Of a DNA stretch of 64,000 nucleotides, positions 1 through 9,023 are shown one piece after another. This DNA comes from Calothrix sp. MO_167.B12 (GTDB lineage Bacteria; Cyanobacteriota; Cyanobacteriia; Cyanobacteriales; Nostocaceae): contig JASJCJ010000009.1 in the NCBI GenBank assembly GCA_030066045.1, positions 1 to 64,000 on the forward strand. The letters run 5' to 3'. How positions within the stretch are numbered: position 1 is the first letter of the stretch; the number at the start of each line of letters is the position of its first letter. Position numbers and translations under genes: made by a program. The notes beneath the pieces were generated by a model, which was not told where the DNA came from, did not search any database, and saw only the letters and a program-made list of their open reading frames with translations.

Positions 1-140
1 CAAACAATTGAGTTTAGATTTAATCCGAACTGGGGAAGCATTCGGAAGTCTTAGCCGATTAATAGCTCTATGGTCTAGTCAACTTTCAGTAAGAACTGTT
101 TCTTACAAGCTCCTCGCCTTTAGGCAGGAGTTGTTGACAT
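1..140. mobile_element. possible IS200/IS605-type right-end remnant
   Basis: The sequence contains TTCTTACAAGCTCC followed by a small hairpin (CTCCTcGCC, loop TTTA, GGCAGGAG) and TTGTTGAC. This arrangement resembles the right ends of TnpB-bearing IS200/IS605 elements of cyanobacteria as I remember them. No transposase frame is intact in the window. The rest of 140-634 holds no gene: it has a GCGGCTTCCCGTAGGGTAG-type repeat near 265, the tandem array at 444-516 and otherwise AT-rich sequence. Confidence 0.4.
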
Positions 141-443
141 TTTGTTTGTCAATACAGCCGTTATATTAACCCAACCAGATGGAAAATTGAATCTAATACT
201 ATTTCTCCATGAATTTGAGCTTAATATTGCTTAATAATTTTCACGCAAAGGCGCACTAGACGCGGAGCGGCTTCCCGTAGGGTAGAAGCAAAGTAAGGTA
301 ATTATATTAATCTCGTTGTTACAGAGAATTGGTATAAAAATGAATCCAAGTAATTTATGGCAATAATTTTACCAGTGATAAGAGCGCAAGCCGCAGCGCT
401 CTTACTTCTTCCCACACTTGGGATGATGAAGTAATAAGTAAGG

Positions 444-516
444 TTGACAGTTGACAGTTGACAGTTGACAGTTAACAGTTTTCTATCACTCCTTCACTCC
501 CTCACTCCCTCACTCC
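444..516. repeat. short tandem repeats (TTGACAG heptamer, then CTCCCTCA octamer)
   Basis: About five TTGACAG heptamers are followed after a short gap by CTCCTTCA/CTCCCTCA octamers. Similar arrays recur through the window, usually next to mini-transposons. Confidence 0.9.
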
Positions 517-634
517 GGGCGCAGAGGACACAGAGGATAGAGAGGTTTAGGAAATCAGTAATTTTACCCTGAGAAGGGAGTATGAAAAAAATAGAAGATA
601 ATAACTATAAGGCAGCAGTTAACAGTGTAATTAA

Positions 635-3604
635 ATGGACTTGAGTATTCAAAATTGGTTAGCGGAACACAATCTTGAAATATCTATTTTACAAGGATTT
701 TCTCCAGGACAGATGTCTGGTTTGGCATACCGTATTGTTAAGGATATGGAGGTTAAAAGCCTGACTCCTTTTGACATATGTACTCTAGCAGAAGTATTAG
801 AACAGCCTTTGAGTGATGTCCAAGGGAAAATTCAGGTAATTGCTCAGTTAACTGCCAATTTGTTACATAACCTCAGCCAAATTAAACCTTTAAAACGTAA
901 TGAAGGTACATGGTTAGCATTCCAAACTGCCTACTTACACAGTTTACAACAAGTTTTAGAGCAAGAAACCAGTTTACAAAGATCCTGGTTAGATAGAGCC
1001 ATAATTCCTGTTGGCGGGCATAGAAATACTCTAGGACAATTAGGGTTCCCAAATCCCCAACTACAAGCATTGTTAAATACTATCCGTCCAGGTAAACTCA
1101 CAGATACTCAAGCAGAACAGGCTCTGTCTTTGATTGCTGATTCTTTGCTGGTACAGCAGATGAATAACGCTACCGTAGCTTGGTTAGTTGCTAATGGAAG
1201 CGAAGAAGTGGAAGCAAAATTAATCATTCAGCGTTTAGTACATGGGCTTCCAGGATATTTACTAGCAGTTATTATCGATCGCGCTGCACCCTTAGCTCAA
1301 CTCCAAAAGTTCGTTCGTTTAGGAAATTCATATTCCCCCAATCCAGAACAATCGGCACAAACACAATCCACTGAATTCATCCTGGATGACCAAATAGACC
1401 TTTATTTAGAAAACTACAGAGCTAGTTTACTGTCAAATTGCTCCCAACCTCTATTTATGGAGTCCTTTGCCTTGAAGGATATTTATGTACCCCCCCAAGG
1501 TATACCCGTAGGTACAGAAAAGCAATCTTCCCTACCAGTGGATTTAATTACTTGGGTATGGGAGCGGTTAGAAGATACACAAAATATTACTGTCATCGAA
1601 TCGCCTCCAGGTTATGGGAAGACTAGTTTTTGCCAACAATTAGCGGCAAAGGCAGCTTGGAAGCTTTATCCCCAATGGATGCCTGTACTGATTCGCCTCC
1701 GAGATATAACTTATGGAAATAATTTAATCGATACTCTAGCCTCCGGAATACAAACGGATTTTCGGATTAGCTTTGCTGATATCCTCAGGCAAAATCGTCT
1801 GCGCTTATTATTGATACTGGATGGATTGGATGAATTACCGCCTTGCGTTCAGGGGACAATGGCAGAAAAAATCTTGATTCAGCAGTTATTGCAGTTACAG
1901 TCCCAAGGTAAACATCAGGTGGTGTTAACTAGTAACTCAAAAGTGCTAAAGGATTTATATCCAGAGGTATTACCACAATTACAACGGCTAGCAATCAAAC
2001 CTTGGGAACAAGATGAGTGGCGACAGTGGTTTCAGTATTGGACAAATGTGCAATCCTTAAACGTTGCTCAAAACTATTTTACTTTCTTAAAACAAGAGAG
2101 CATATTCAACCGTCATTCCAAACTACCCCAATTATCTTCCCTAGTTCGCCAACCCTTGATGCTCTACTTGTTAGGTATTTTGCATCGTGATGGGTTATGG
2201 AACAATGAAAACTTACCCTCAGCCTACAAAGAGCAAAAAACTCATATCCCCCTATTATGGGAAATTTACCAAAGTCTGAATCGTTGGTTGCTAGGCTATC
2301 CCTTAACCACGGGAATGCAAACAATTTTGTGGCGTGCCGGTTCTGCCCATATTCATCGTACCCCAGAAGCGATCGCTAATTTACTCAAAGGTGGTGAACC
2401 TGCTGATTTACTAGCCAAGATGCAAGCAATCGCCCTGCAAATTCTCCACTCCCAACGCCATCACATCATTGATAGTCAAGCAAATATCCATCAATTACCA
2501 GCCTTATATTTTACTCACACCCCCACATCTGCAAAAAATAGTTCTGTAAGACTTGAATTTTCCCACACTCAGATGGGAGAATTACTCTGTGCAGAAGCGA
2601 TCGCTAATCAGCTGCAAATACTGACCCAATGTCAAAAAAATACTCATAACAAACAATTTTTTATAGTTGAATCTACTGATGATGTAGCCCACCACCTTTA
2701 TAAATTACTGGGTTATGGTATTTTGAGTCAGAACCTAGAAGAACTGGTATTGGAGAACTTGCGACGAAAAGACCAGGCAAACTTCTCCTGGAAAATATTA
2801 TGCGATCGCCTCCAATATTTTTGGTATGCTTATTGTGGTGGTTACTGGTTAAACACGGGGATCGCTAACCAACACTTAAGTTATTTTCACTCACTGAATA
2901 ATCCCATCACCACAGAACAAGTAAATGCAGCAGTGGGACTAAATGTATTTCTACTGCTGTGTGGGATTCATCGCCACCTGCAAACTCCTTTCTCTCCCTG
3001 TGGTAATCCAGATGATCCCACTCAATTTTATCCCCAAGCCTTGACAATACTGAATGCCCGCACCTCAGTGTTATCACCCCATGCTTTTATTCAGAGAACT
3101 GCTGCTACATCCCTGGTTTCCCTGAATTTATCAGCAGCTTACTTATCACAAATGAATCTTACTAGTGCTAATCTTACAGGGGTAAATCTCGCCGGTGCTA
3201 ATCTTACAGGGGTGAATCTCACAGGAGTGAATCTCGCCAGTGCTAACCTCACAGATGCAAATCTCACCGCCGCGAATCTCACAAAAGTGAAACTCGAATC
3301 AGCCAACCTGAGCAACACTTCCTTAATAGATGCCATTATTGATGATGTTAACAGAGAAGTAGCTAGTAACAACGGCGCCATTTTCCTCCCTCAACCCTCA
3401 CGACAAACTCAGGAGGAGGACAAACAGCCACCATCTCCCGTAAGTAATGACTCTAGCGTAGGAACAGAAGCATTTCCTGCTAATTCTCCTGAGCATGGAG
3501 TCATTGAAAGTGCAGAAGGAGAACCCATGTTACCATCTGAGTTTGAGAATAATGACCAAACTGAGTTTAACTCAGAATTCTCTAAAATCCAGACCCAAGT
3601 TTGA
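635..3604 (+). CDS. NACHT-family STAND NTPase with C-terminal pentapeptide repeats
   Basis: This is a large signal-transduction NTPase (989 aa). The Walker A motif ESPPGYGKTS lies near residue 322 and the Walker B motif LLLILDGLDELP near residue 392, with the extra acidic residues typical of NACHT proteins. The ~300-residue N-terminal region is not one I recognise. The C-terminus has about twelve A(N/D)L-type pentapeptide units (residues ~830-900, e.g. SANLTGVNLAGANLTGVNL) and then a low-complexity acidic, Ser/Pro-rich tail. Family knowledge: NACHT NTPases with repeat sensors act as regulated switches, often in conflict or defence systems, with the repeats as sensor or scaffold. The gene stands alone, flanked by tandem arrays on both sides. 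No membrane segment is evident, so it is probably cytoplasmic. Its trigger and effector output cannot be read from sequence. Confidence 0.88.
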   Translation: MDLSIQNWLAEHNLEISILQGFSPGQMSGLAYRIVKDMEVKSLTPFDICTLAEVLEQPLSDVQGKIQVIAQLTANLLHNLSQIKPLKRNEGTWLAFQTAYLHSLQQVLEQETSLQRSWLDRAIIPVGGHRNTLGQLGFPNPQLQALLNTIRPGKLTDTQAEQALSLIADSLLVQQMNNATVAWLVANGSEEVEAKLIIQRLVHGLPGYLLAVIIDRAAPLAQLQKFVRLGNSYSPNPEQSAQTQSTEFILDDQIDLYLENYRASLLSNCSQPLFMESFALKDIYVPPQGIPVGTEKQSSLPVDLITWVWERLEDTQNITVIESPPGYGKTSFCQQLAAKAAWKLYPQWMPVLIRLRDITYGNNLIDTLASGIQTDFRISFADILRQNRLRLLLILDGLDELPPCVQGTMAEKILIQQLLQLQSQGKHQVVLTSNSKVLKDLYPEVLPQLQRLAIKPWEQDEWRQWFQYWTNVQSLNVAQNYFTFLKQESIFNRHSKLPQLSSLVRQPLMLYLLGILHRDGLWNNENLPSAYKEQKTHIPLLWEIYQSLNRWLLGYPLTTGMQTILWRAGSAHIHRTPEAIANLLKGGEPADLLAKMQAIALQILHSQRHHIIDSQANIHQLPALYFTHTPTSAKNSSVRLEFSHTQMGELLCAEAIANQLQILTQCQKNTHNKQFFIVESTDDVAHHLYKLLGYGILSQNLEELVLENLRRKDQANFSWKILCDRLQYFWYAYCGGYWLNTGIANQHLSYFHSLNNPITTEQVNAAVGLNVFLLLCGIHRHLQTPFSPCGNPDDPTQFYPQALTILNARTSVLSPHAFIQRTAATSLVSLNLSAAYLSQMNLTSANLTGVNLAGANLTGVNLTGVNLASANLTDANLTAANLTKVKLESANLSNTSLIDAIIDDVNREVASNNGAIFLPQPSRQTQEEDKQPPSPVSNDSSVGTEAFPANSPEHGVIESAEGEPMLPSEFENNDQTEFNSEFSKIQTQV

Positions 3605-3624
3605 AGAAAGACGGGAGAGTTATC

Positions 3625-3800
3625 AAGTCAAAAGTCAAAAGTCAAAAGTTAAAAGTCAAAAGTCAAAAGAATATTCCTTCCCTCCTTCACTCCTTCACTC
3701 CTTCACTCCTTCCCTCCTTCCCTCCTTCCCTGCTTCACTCCTTCCCTCCTTCCCTCCTTCCCTGCTTCACTCCTTCCCTGCTTCACTCCTTCCCTCCTCC
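3625..3800. repeat. tandem arrays (AGTCAAA heptamer, CCTTCCCT/CCTTCACT octamers)
   Basis: About six AGTCAAA heptamers are followed by a ~125 bp octamer array. The far end of the array runs into the 3' end of the Fur-type gene, so the array encodes that protein's last residues. Confidence 0.9.
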
Positions 3801-4237
3801 CCCATCTGGCGATAGCCGTAAAAATTGATACTATAATCTGTAATCCGCACTCCTGTTTGCTCTTCTACAAAGCGAATTATATCTTCTGGTAAATCTACAT
3901 GAACATCTAGAAGTTGATTTGTATCCAGACAATTGACATGGCTGTGGGAATCACTGATATTGCCGTATAAACGACCATCACAGCGTTCTATACACTCAAT
4001 GATCCCCTGACTAGATAAAGCTTCCAAATTCTGGTATACAGATGTATGGCCAATATCTTTTCCTTGCTGATTCAAGCGATCATAAATTTCCCTTGCAGAA
4101 AGATGTTCCTGAGCTTGCCAAAGTAACTCTAAAATGAAGCGGCGCTGGCGGCTAACCCGCATACCCAGGGTTTGGCACTTTTCCAGAGCATCTTCTAATG
4201 ATCGAATGGGTTTTGTCAATATCGCTTGCTTTTGCAT
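3767..4237 (-). CDS. furC: Fur-family regulator, FurC/PerR-like
   Basis: A 156 aa winged-helix metalloregulator. The N-terminal DNA-binding domain contains RVSRQRRFILELLW and the recognition-helix region GHTSVYQNLEALSSQGII. The dimerisation domain has the metal-ligand stretch DSHSHVNCLDTNQ; the CxxC pair found in many Fur proteins is absent here. This pattern resembles cyanobacterial FurC (PerR-type, peroxide-responsive repression), which is my best assignment; function is by family only. The family core ends near FYGYRQ. The last ~11 residues (GEEGRSEAGKE) are encoded by the adjacent octamer array, so the native stop was probably lost to the repeat. The gene is monocistronic. Confidence 0.85.
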   Translation of the reverse strand: MQKQAILTKPIRSLEDALEKCQTLGMRVSRQRRFILELLWQAQEHLSAREIYDRLNQQGKDIGHTSVYQNLEALSSQGIIECIERCDGRLYGNISDSHSHVNCLDTNQLLDVHVDLPEDIIRFVEEQTGVRITDYSINFYGYRQMGEEGRSEAGKE

Positions 4238-4509
4238 ATCTTCAATCTTCTTAAATGTCAGGGAATTTCCCTTTTTTTTAATACTTATTCCTTATTGTAC
4301 ATACCCAACCATCTGTAACTTCCATTTACTCCTCTAATCGTTGCTTTTTGTTAAATTACTACGGCGATCGCAGTATCAGAATGAAGAGTCTTGAAGCTTG
4401 GTGATGAATATCTGCTGATTTCCTGTTTCTAAATCAAACTCATTACAACTTTAGCTTAAAATGACTGCCAATGTCTACTTGTATCACAGTTATCAGTTAC
4501 CAGTTCCGT

Positions 4510-4735
4510 TGAAAGAGGTGATGGGGTGATGGGGTGATGGGGTTATGGGGTGGTGATGGGGTGATGGGGTGATGGGGTGATGGGGTGATGGGGTGATGGG
4601 GTGATGGGGTGATGAAGTAATAAGTAATAAAGAGAAATTTGTTCTCTTGTCTCCTTCACTCCTACGCTACGGGAAGCTGCTTCGCGTCTACACTCCTTCA
4701 CTCCTTCCCTCCTTCCCTCCTTCCCTCCTTCCGGG
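4510..4735. repeat. octamer arrays (TGATGGGG, then CCTTCCCT)
   Basis: About 100 bp of TGATGGGG octamers is followed by a CCTTCACT/CCTTCCCT array and a GC-rich inverted repeat (GGGCGGGG...CCCCGCCC). The intergenic stretch 4238-4755 holds nothing else apart from one GGCGATCGCA site. Confidence 0.9.
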
Positions 4736-4755
4736 CGGGGAAACCCCGCCCCTAC

Positions 4756-5553
4756 TCACCCTCTTGCTTGGAGAATTAATGCAGCTAATTCACAAAAACC
4801 CTCCCCTTCCGCGGCAGAAGTTACATATTTAGGTTGATGGGGTAATTGATGGGTGTATTTTAAGATATTGGAAACACCTACAGAAATGGGAAAATAACTG
4901 GTATCAAATAAACTGGTATCATTAGGGCTATCCCCAACAGCGATCGCATTTTGGGGAGAAATGTGAGGAAAATGCTCTCCCAATACTTCCAACACCGCAG
5001 GTGCTTTATCCTGTTCTAGGGGTTTAATATGACATTGTACGCTGCTGTAAGTGAAACCCCAACCCATTTGTTGACAAAGATTACCTATGGTACTCAGCTC
5101 TTCTGTAGTTAAATCTGCAACATCAAATGTCCAATCGGTAATTCGGAAGCAATTATCTGCTGATTCTTGAATTCGAGGAAATTTTGCTTTTAATTCGGCA
5201 AAAGTCCCTGCTAATTTATGGCGATGATTGCTTTGGCTCTCAATAGCAGTTAAGATAACAGGTGTGTCATTGCCGGATAAATAGAACAATCCTCCATTTT
5301 CTGCGATCGCACCTACTACGGGCATCAAGTTACTCAGTCCACTTACCCAACCCGCAGAACGCCCCGTAACTATCAATATTTCGATCCCTAATGCCGCTAA
5401 ATCCTCCAGATTTTTCAGCAATTTATTGGTAAACTTACCTCCTACTGTCAATGTACCATCCATATCCGTGGCGATGAGACGCAGATTTTGCCAATCCTGA
5501 CTAGATAAAAACTCGGACAATGGTAGTAGCTTTTGAGCTGAATTGATGTGCAT
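4756..5553 (-). CDS. HAD-superfamily hydrolase (Cof/class IIB type)
   Basis: A soluble phosphatase-like protein of 265 aa. HAD motif I is TDMDGT with the nucleophile at Asp30 and the second Asp at 32. Motif II is IVTGRS near residue 62. Motif IV is GDSPND at residues 207-212. The region between residues ~70 and ~180 is the size of a type IIB cap, placing it with Cof-like, sucrose-phosphate and mannosyl-phosphoglycerate phosphatases. The substrate cannot be decided. It begins at ATG 5553 and has no operon partner. Confidence 0.85.
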   Translation of the reverse strand: MHINSAQKLLPLSEFLSSQDWQNLRLIATDMDGTLTVGGKFTNKLLKNLEDLAALGIEILIVTGRSAGWVSGLSNLMPVVGAIAENGGLFYLSGNDTPVILTAIESQSNHRHKLAGTFAELKAKFPRIQESADNCFRITDWTFDVADLTTEELSTIGNLCQQMGWGFTYSSVQCHIKPLEQDKAPAVLEVLGEHFPHISPQNAIAVGDSPNDTSLFDTSYFPISVGVSNILKYTHQLPHQPKYVTSAAEGEGFCELAALILQARG

Positions 5554-5611
5554 AGTAACTGGGAGGTGCTAAAAAATACTGATGATACAGCAAGATAGTA
5601 TCTCTCCCCAA

Positions 5612-5795
5612 CCCTCTCCTTAATAAGATACCAATGGCGAATCAGGGGTATTACCCTCTTGGGAGTGGGGGAGTGCGAGAGTGGGGGAGTGGGGGCAGAA
5701 AAAACAAATCCAAATTATGACAATAATCCCCAGCTTTTAGCTTGGTGAGGGGTCAAACCTACTATTCGCCAGCAGCATCCTTAATAAGGAGAGGG
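5612..5795. mobile_element. ~185 bp mini-transposon, CCTCTCCTTATTAAGG-type ends (copy 1)
   Basis: Terminal inverted repeats ACCCTCTCCTTAATAAG and CTTAATAAGGAGAGGGT enclose GGCGAAT boxes and an internal GGGAGTG-type tract. Two further copies lie at 21936-22121 and 51536-51721 in the opposite orientation. There is no coding capacity. The rest of 5554-6054 shows no gene. Confidence 0.8.
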
Positions 5796-6054
5796 TAACC
5801 CAGGCGGGTGAGGTTTTATAAGTATTCATCCGCACATGATATTACCCACAGGCAACGTAAGCACAGTCATTACGACGCAAGGTAGACGCGTTAACAGCTT
5901 CTCGCAGAGTAGCAATCCCAAACACCTAACTTCAAGTCCTTCCGGAACAGGCTACACCAACGTAACGAGTGGGTAAATCTGAGATTTGTTATTATATGTT
6001 ACATAAATTAACAGTTGAATCTAAATATCTAGATTATTTTTCATCTCAGCCCTT

Positions 6055-7326
6055 ATGAAAACTGCCATCAAGTCGGATACCCCACCAGTGACTCGACTAT
6101 TTTCTCATATCCAACTCGATGGAAACCAACTTAGCCATCAACCAGGAAGTATTTGGGGGAGTATTGCCTTAGTCGCTGGAACTACAGTAGGAGCAGGTAT
6201 TCTTGCCTTACCTGCGGTTACTTTACCATCTGGAGTGGTTCCATCTACAACTTTATTAATAGGGGTGTGGGTATATACTTTACTCTCGGGATTATTGATT
6301 GCAGAGGTAACTTTAAACACCATGCGCTTGAATGGTAAACCCAGTAGCAATCTATTATGGATGGTTGCCAATACCCTGGGTAAGCCAATGGCAGTAATTG
6401 CTGCTGTAGCTTATTTATTTTTGCATTATGCATTACTAATTGCCTATGTTTCCCAGGGTGGAGAAATTATCGCATCATCATTATCACAATGGGGAATAAG
6501 TAGTGTGCCGGGATGGGCAGGTAACATCGCCTTTACCTCCATCTTTGGGGGTATGATATATCTTGGTAAAGATAGATTAATTGAAAAGGTTAACGGTGTT
6601 CTAGTAGGGATTGTGATTGCTTCATTTATTGGATTATTGTTATTGGGAGCAACACAAATTCACCCAGAACAATTACAATTTCAAGATTGGGCTGCCCTAT
6701 CTCCTGCGGTTTCCGTGATGCTGGTAGCCATGTTTTACCATAATGTAGTGCCAGTGGTGGTAACTCAGTTAGAGGGAGACGCGCTCAAAATTCGTCAGGC
6801 AATTATTACTGGTTCTTTGATACCCCTAATTATGTTCTTGGCATGGAATGCGGTAATTTTGGGTAGTGTGGATTATGATACCATACAAGGAGTATTTGAT
6901 CCCTTAGTATTTTTGCGTCAAGGTAGTGCTGGGGAATGGTTAGGAATACTAGTATCTATTTTTTCAGAATTTGCGATCGCAACATCATTTATTGGGTTTG
7001 TGTATGGTTTACTGGACTTTTTTAGTAGTATTTCCCAGGGAGTATCATCTAACCAATCTTCTAGAGGTTTACCTCTAATTTCCCTGGTACTTTTCCCTTC
7101 CCTGAGCTTAGGTACCCTCCAACCCAGCATTTTCTTTACAGCCTTAGATTACGCTGGAACTTACAGTATTTCAGTGTTAGGGGGTATCATTCCCGCATTG
7201 ATGAGTTGGCAACAAAGGAAAGTTTCTATATTAAATCAGCCTTTGGTTCCTGGTGGGAAAGTAACTTTGGTGATGATGATTATCATTGCATTGGTGATTA
7301 TTTTCAGACAAATTTTGACAAGCTAA
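6055..7326 (+). CDS. aromatic amino acid transporter (HAAAP family, TyrP/Mtr-like)
   Basis: An inner-membrane permease of 423 aa with about eleven hydrophobic segments. The first segment carries the family signature SIALVAGTTVGAGILALP at residues ~35-52, the unwound glycine-rich helix of APC-fold amino acid transporters. Further segments are spread evenly to the C-terminus, and the length matches the family. Family role: proton-coupled uptake of tyrosine, tryptophan or phenylalanine; the exact substrate is not decided. The ~40 residue N-terminal tail is hydrophilic. No clear Shine-Dalgarno sequence precedes ATG 6055. The gene is monocistronic. Confidence 0.85.
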   Translation: MKTAIKSDTPPVTRLFSHIQLDGNQLSHQPGSIWGSIALVAGTTVGAGILALPAVTLPSGVVPSTTLLIGVWVYTLLSGLLIAEVTLNTMRLNGKPSSNLLWMVANTLGKPMAVIAAVAYLFLHYALLIAYVSQGGEIIASSLSQWGISSVPGWAGNIAFTSIFGGMIYLGKDRLIEKVNGVLVGIVIASFIGLLLLGATQIHPEQLQFQDWAALSPAVSVMLVAMFYHNVVPVVVTQLEGDALKIRQAIITGSLIPLIMFLAWNAVILGSVDYDTIQGVFDPLVFLRQGSAGEWLGILVSIFSEFAIATSFIGFVYGLLDFFSSISQGVSSNQSSRGLPLISLVLFPSLSLGTLQPSIFFTALDYAGTYSISVLGGIIPALMSWQQRKVSILNQPLVPGGKVTLVMMIIIALVIIFRQILTS

Positions 7327-7384
7327 AGGAAGAGTAAGGAAGTAGGGGCGGGGTTTCCCCGCCCGGAGTGATGAAGTAATAAGT

Positions 7385-7490
7385 AATAAGTAATGTTGAC
7401 GGTTGACAGTTGACAGTTGACAGTTGACAGTTTTCTATCACTCCTTCCCTCCTTCCCTCCTTCACTCCTTCACTCCTTCACTCCTATCCC
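7385..7490. repeat. tandem arrays (TTGACAG, CCTTCCCT/CCTTCACT)
   Basis: About four TTGACAG heptamers are followed by octamers that run up to the stop codon of the leftward ExoD-like gene. Confidence 0.9.
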
Positions 7491-8110
7491 CTTCCCAGCC
7501 AAACTTTAATTAAGTCCACCAGACTGGAACCACCCCAAACTACAGCGATTACAACAGAAGCACTTAAAACTGCTCCCATCAAGCAAATAACCAAACCAGC
7601 TAAACTGATTGCACCATCATCTTCTTGTAAACCAAAGCCAGTGACAAAAATACCGATCGCTGGCAAAGTATTAGTACCAGGAATTGGTATCATCATAGTA
7701 ATAGACATGAGTGCGATCGCAATACCAATAGTTATCTTACCTGGTAAAGTAGTACATATGTATGATAAACGAGGGCGAGTGACAGCTTCTATTCTACGCA
7801 ACCAAGGAAGCCCTGCCTTCAAAAAACCTTGCACCGTTTCCAATTTGATGGGATGCTTTGCCATTTTTTTAGGCAGCCAAGGAGTTTTCGCACCAATCAT
7901 CAATTGTATTGCCAATATGAGCATTAGAACGCCAAAAGGTATGGAATAACCGGGTGCGGGAACTGGTAAAGCTGAGGGAAGAGACAAAATCACAAACAGG
8001 AAACCGAAAATTCTTTCCCCTGCTAATAACAGAATATCTGTTAAATTTACCTTTGGTGATTTCTGCTCTTCAAAAAAAAATCGCTCTAATTCTTGGGAAA
8101 GTCTAGCCAT
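7484..8110 (-). CDS. ExoD-family membrane protein
   Basis: 208 aa with about four to five hydrophobic segments. The segment GERIFGFLFVILSLPSALPVPAPG and the following GVLMLILAIQLMIG are characteristic of the ExoD family (named for an exopolysaccharide synthesis gene of rhizobia). A second conserved stretch is IALMSITMMIPIPGTNTLPA. The N-terminal ~25 residues are hydrophilic. The molecular function of ExoD proteins is not established. It stands alone; its 3' end abuts a tandem array. Confidence 0.82.
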   Translation of the reverse strand: MARLSQELERFFFEEQKSPKVNLTDILLLAGERIFGFLFVILSLPSALPVPAPGYSIPFGVLMLILAIQLMIGAKTPWLPKKMAKHPIKLETVQGFLKAGLPWLRRIEAVTRPRLSYICTTLPGKITIGIAIALMSITMMIPIPGTNTLPAIGIFVTGFGLQEDDGAISLAGLVICLMGAVLSASVVIAVVWGGSSLVDLIKVWLGRG

Positions 8111-8244
8111 AAGATTTTAAATTATTTTAGAGAAATACGAACATAACAATATACAGTCAGAATTTACAACATACTGGAATAACAATCATTCAATCTATGG
8201 TAGCTTTTGTCACGACACCAGCGATAAAAAACGTGTCAATAGTC

Positions 8245-8345
8245 TGTTGATTGATGCCAAACCGTACTAGCGCTTTGTCACATTAGTCTGAAAGGTACAA
8301 CAATTGTAGTGGGAGCGTCTCGCTCCCTGCTGTCATCAGGAAGCG
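8245..8345. mobile_element. CTAGTG-type palindromic mini-element, incomplete
   Basis: The left terminal sequence TACTAGCGCTTTGTCACATT is followed by TTGTAGTGGGAGCGTCTCGC, as in the copies at 25.9, 32.3 and 35.9 kb. The expected right terminus is missing. Confidence 0.65.
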
Positions 8346-8508
8346 GGCTAAATTAGACCTCTGGTGGAAAAGAATGTAGAGACGTAGCAATGCTACGTCA
8401 CCGAACAAGGGTTTTGGTGCTCCGCATATTTAATTTCCGGAGAAGTCTATTGTATAAAGTCAAAAAATCAGGTGACTGTAGTGCGGGCATCCTGCCCGCT
8501 TTATGTAT

Positions 8509-8861
8509 GGTGTTGCACAATCAAGAGATGATTTTAATATATGCGAAAAAATTCGGCATTGCTGAATCAGAATATGAAGCGTCAAAATCACCTTTATTTT
8601 TCTTTGTAACTTTGCGCCTACCCTGCACCGAAGCCCTTCGGGCATCTCCTTCGGAGACGCTCCGCGTTAGCGTTAGCTCCCTTGAAAGGGGCACGCAGTC
8701 GCTCATGGGGGAAACCCCCAAGACCGCGCTGTCTCACCGCTCCACGTCTAATGCGTGAGGCAAATTCATATTTTCAATCAGCAACGCCAAAAATTCTCCT
8801 TTATTTATCAATAGTTTCAGCCTATACAAATTTGATTATCATCCCGCAACCATGCAACGCC
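8509..8861. mobile_element. GGCRTTGC-ended mini-transposon (middle level)
   Basis: It begins GGTGTTGCACAATC and ends CATGCAACGCC. It is flanked by a perfect 8-bp duplication TTATGTAT (8501-8508 and 8862-8869). It is itself interrupted by the element at 8555-8788. Confidence 0.88.
8555..8788. mobile_element. GGCRTTGC-ended mini-transposon (inner level)
   Basis: 234 bp, beginning GGCATTGCTGAATC and ending CAATCAGCAACGCC. It is flanked by a perfect 8-bp duplication AAAAATTC (8547-8554 and 8789-8796). The interior has CTCCTTCGG/GACGCTCCGC palindromic motifs and no gene. Confidence 0.9.
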
Positions 8862-9023
8862 TTATGTATACAATTTAGACGCTTAACAGCTTACCTGGTG
8901 TAGCAAAAAAGATTTTGCAACTCGAAAAAAAATTTTTGCTCAAAATATCTGTAATTTTTCGGAAAATGACATTTTGGCTTTGATATCAACACATAGATAT
9001 ACAGAAATATAAAAGAATCTACA

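Larger units (their letters stand above)
8440..8895. mobile_element. outer mini-element of a three-level nest
   Basis: The left part TTGTATAAAGTCAAAAAATC plus a GCGGGCATCCTGCCCGC hairpin ends at 8508. The right part resumes at 8862 with TTATGTATACAATTTAGACG. An uninterrupted relative at 43265-43350 shows that the two halves were once contiguous. Region 8111-9023 contains no gene; the translatable frames there cross these repeats. Confidence 0.8.

Noticed and set aside
5797-5960. riboswitch upstream of the aromatic amino acid permease
   Set aside because: No recognisable riboswitch core or terminator/antiterminator pair; mostly mini-element and repeat sequence.
8390-8758. 122-codon open frame
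   Set aside because: It crosses nested mini-transposons and their duplications; no conserved domain and no ribosome site.
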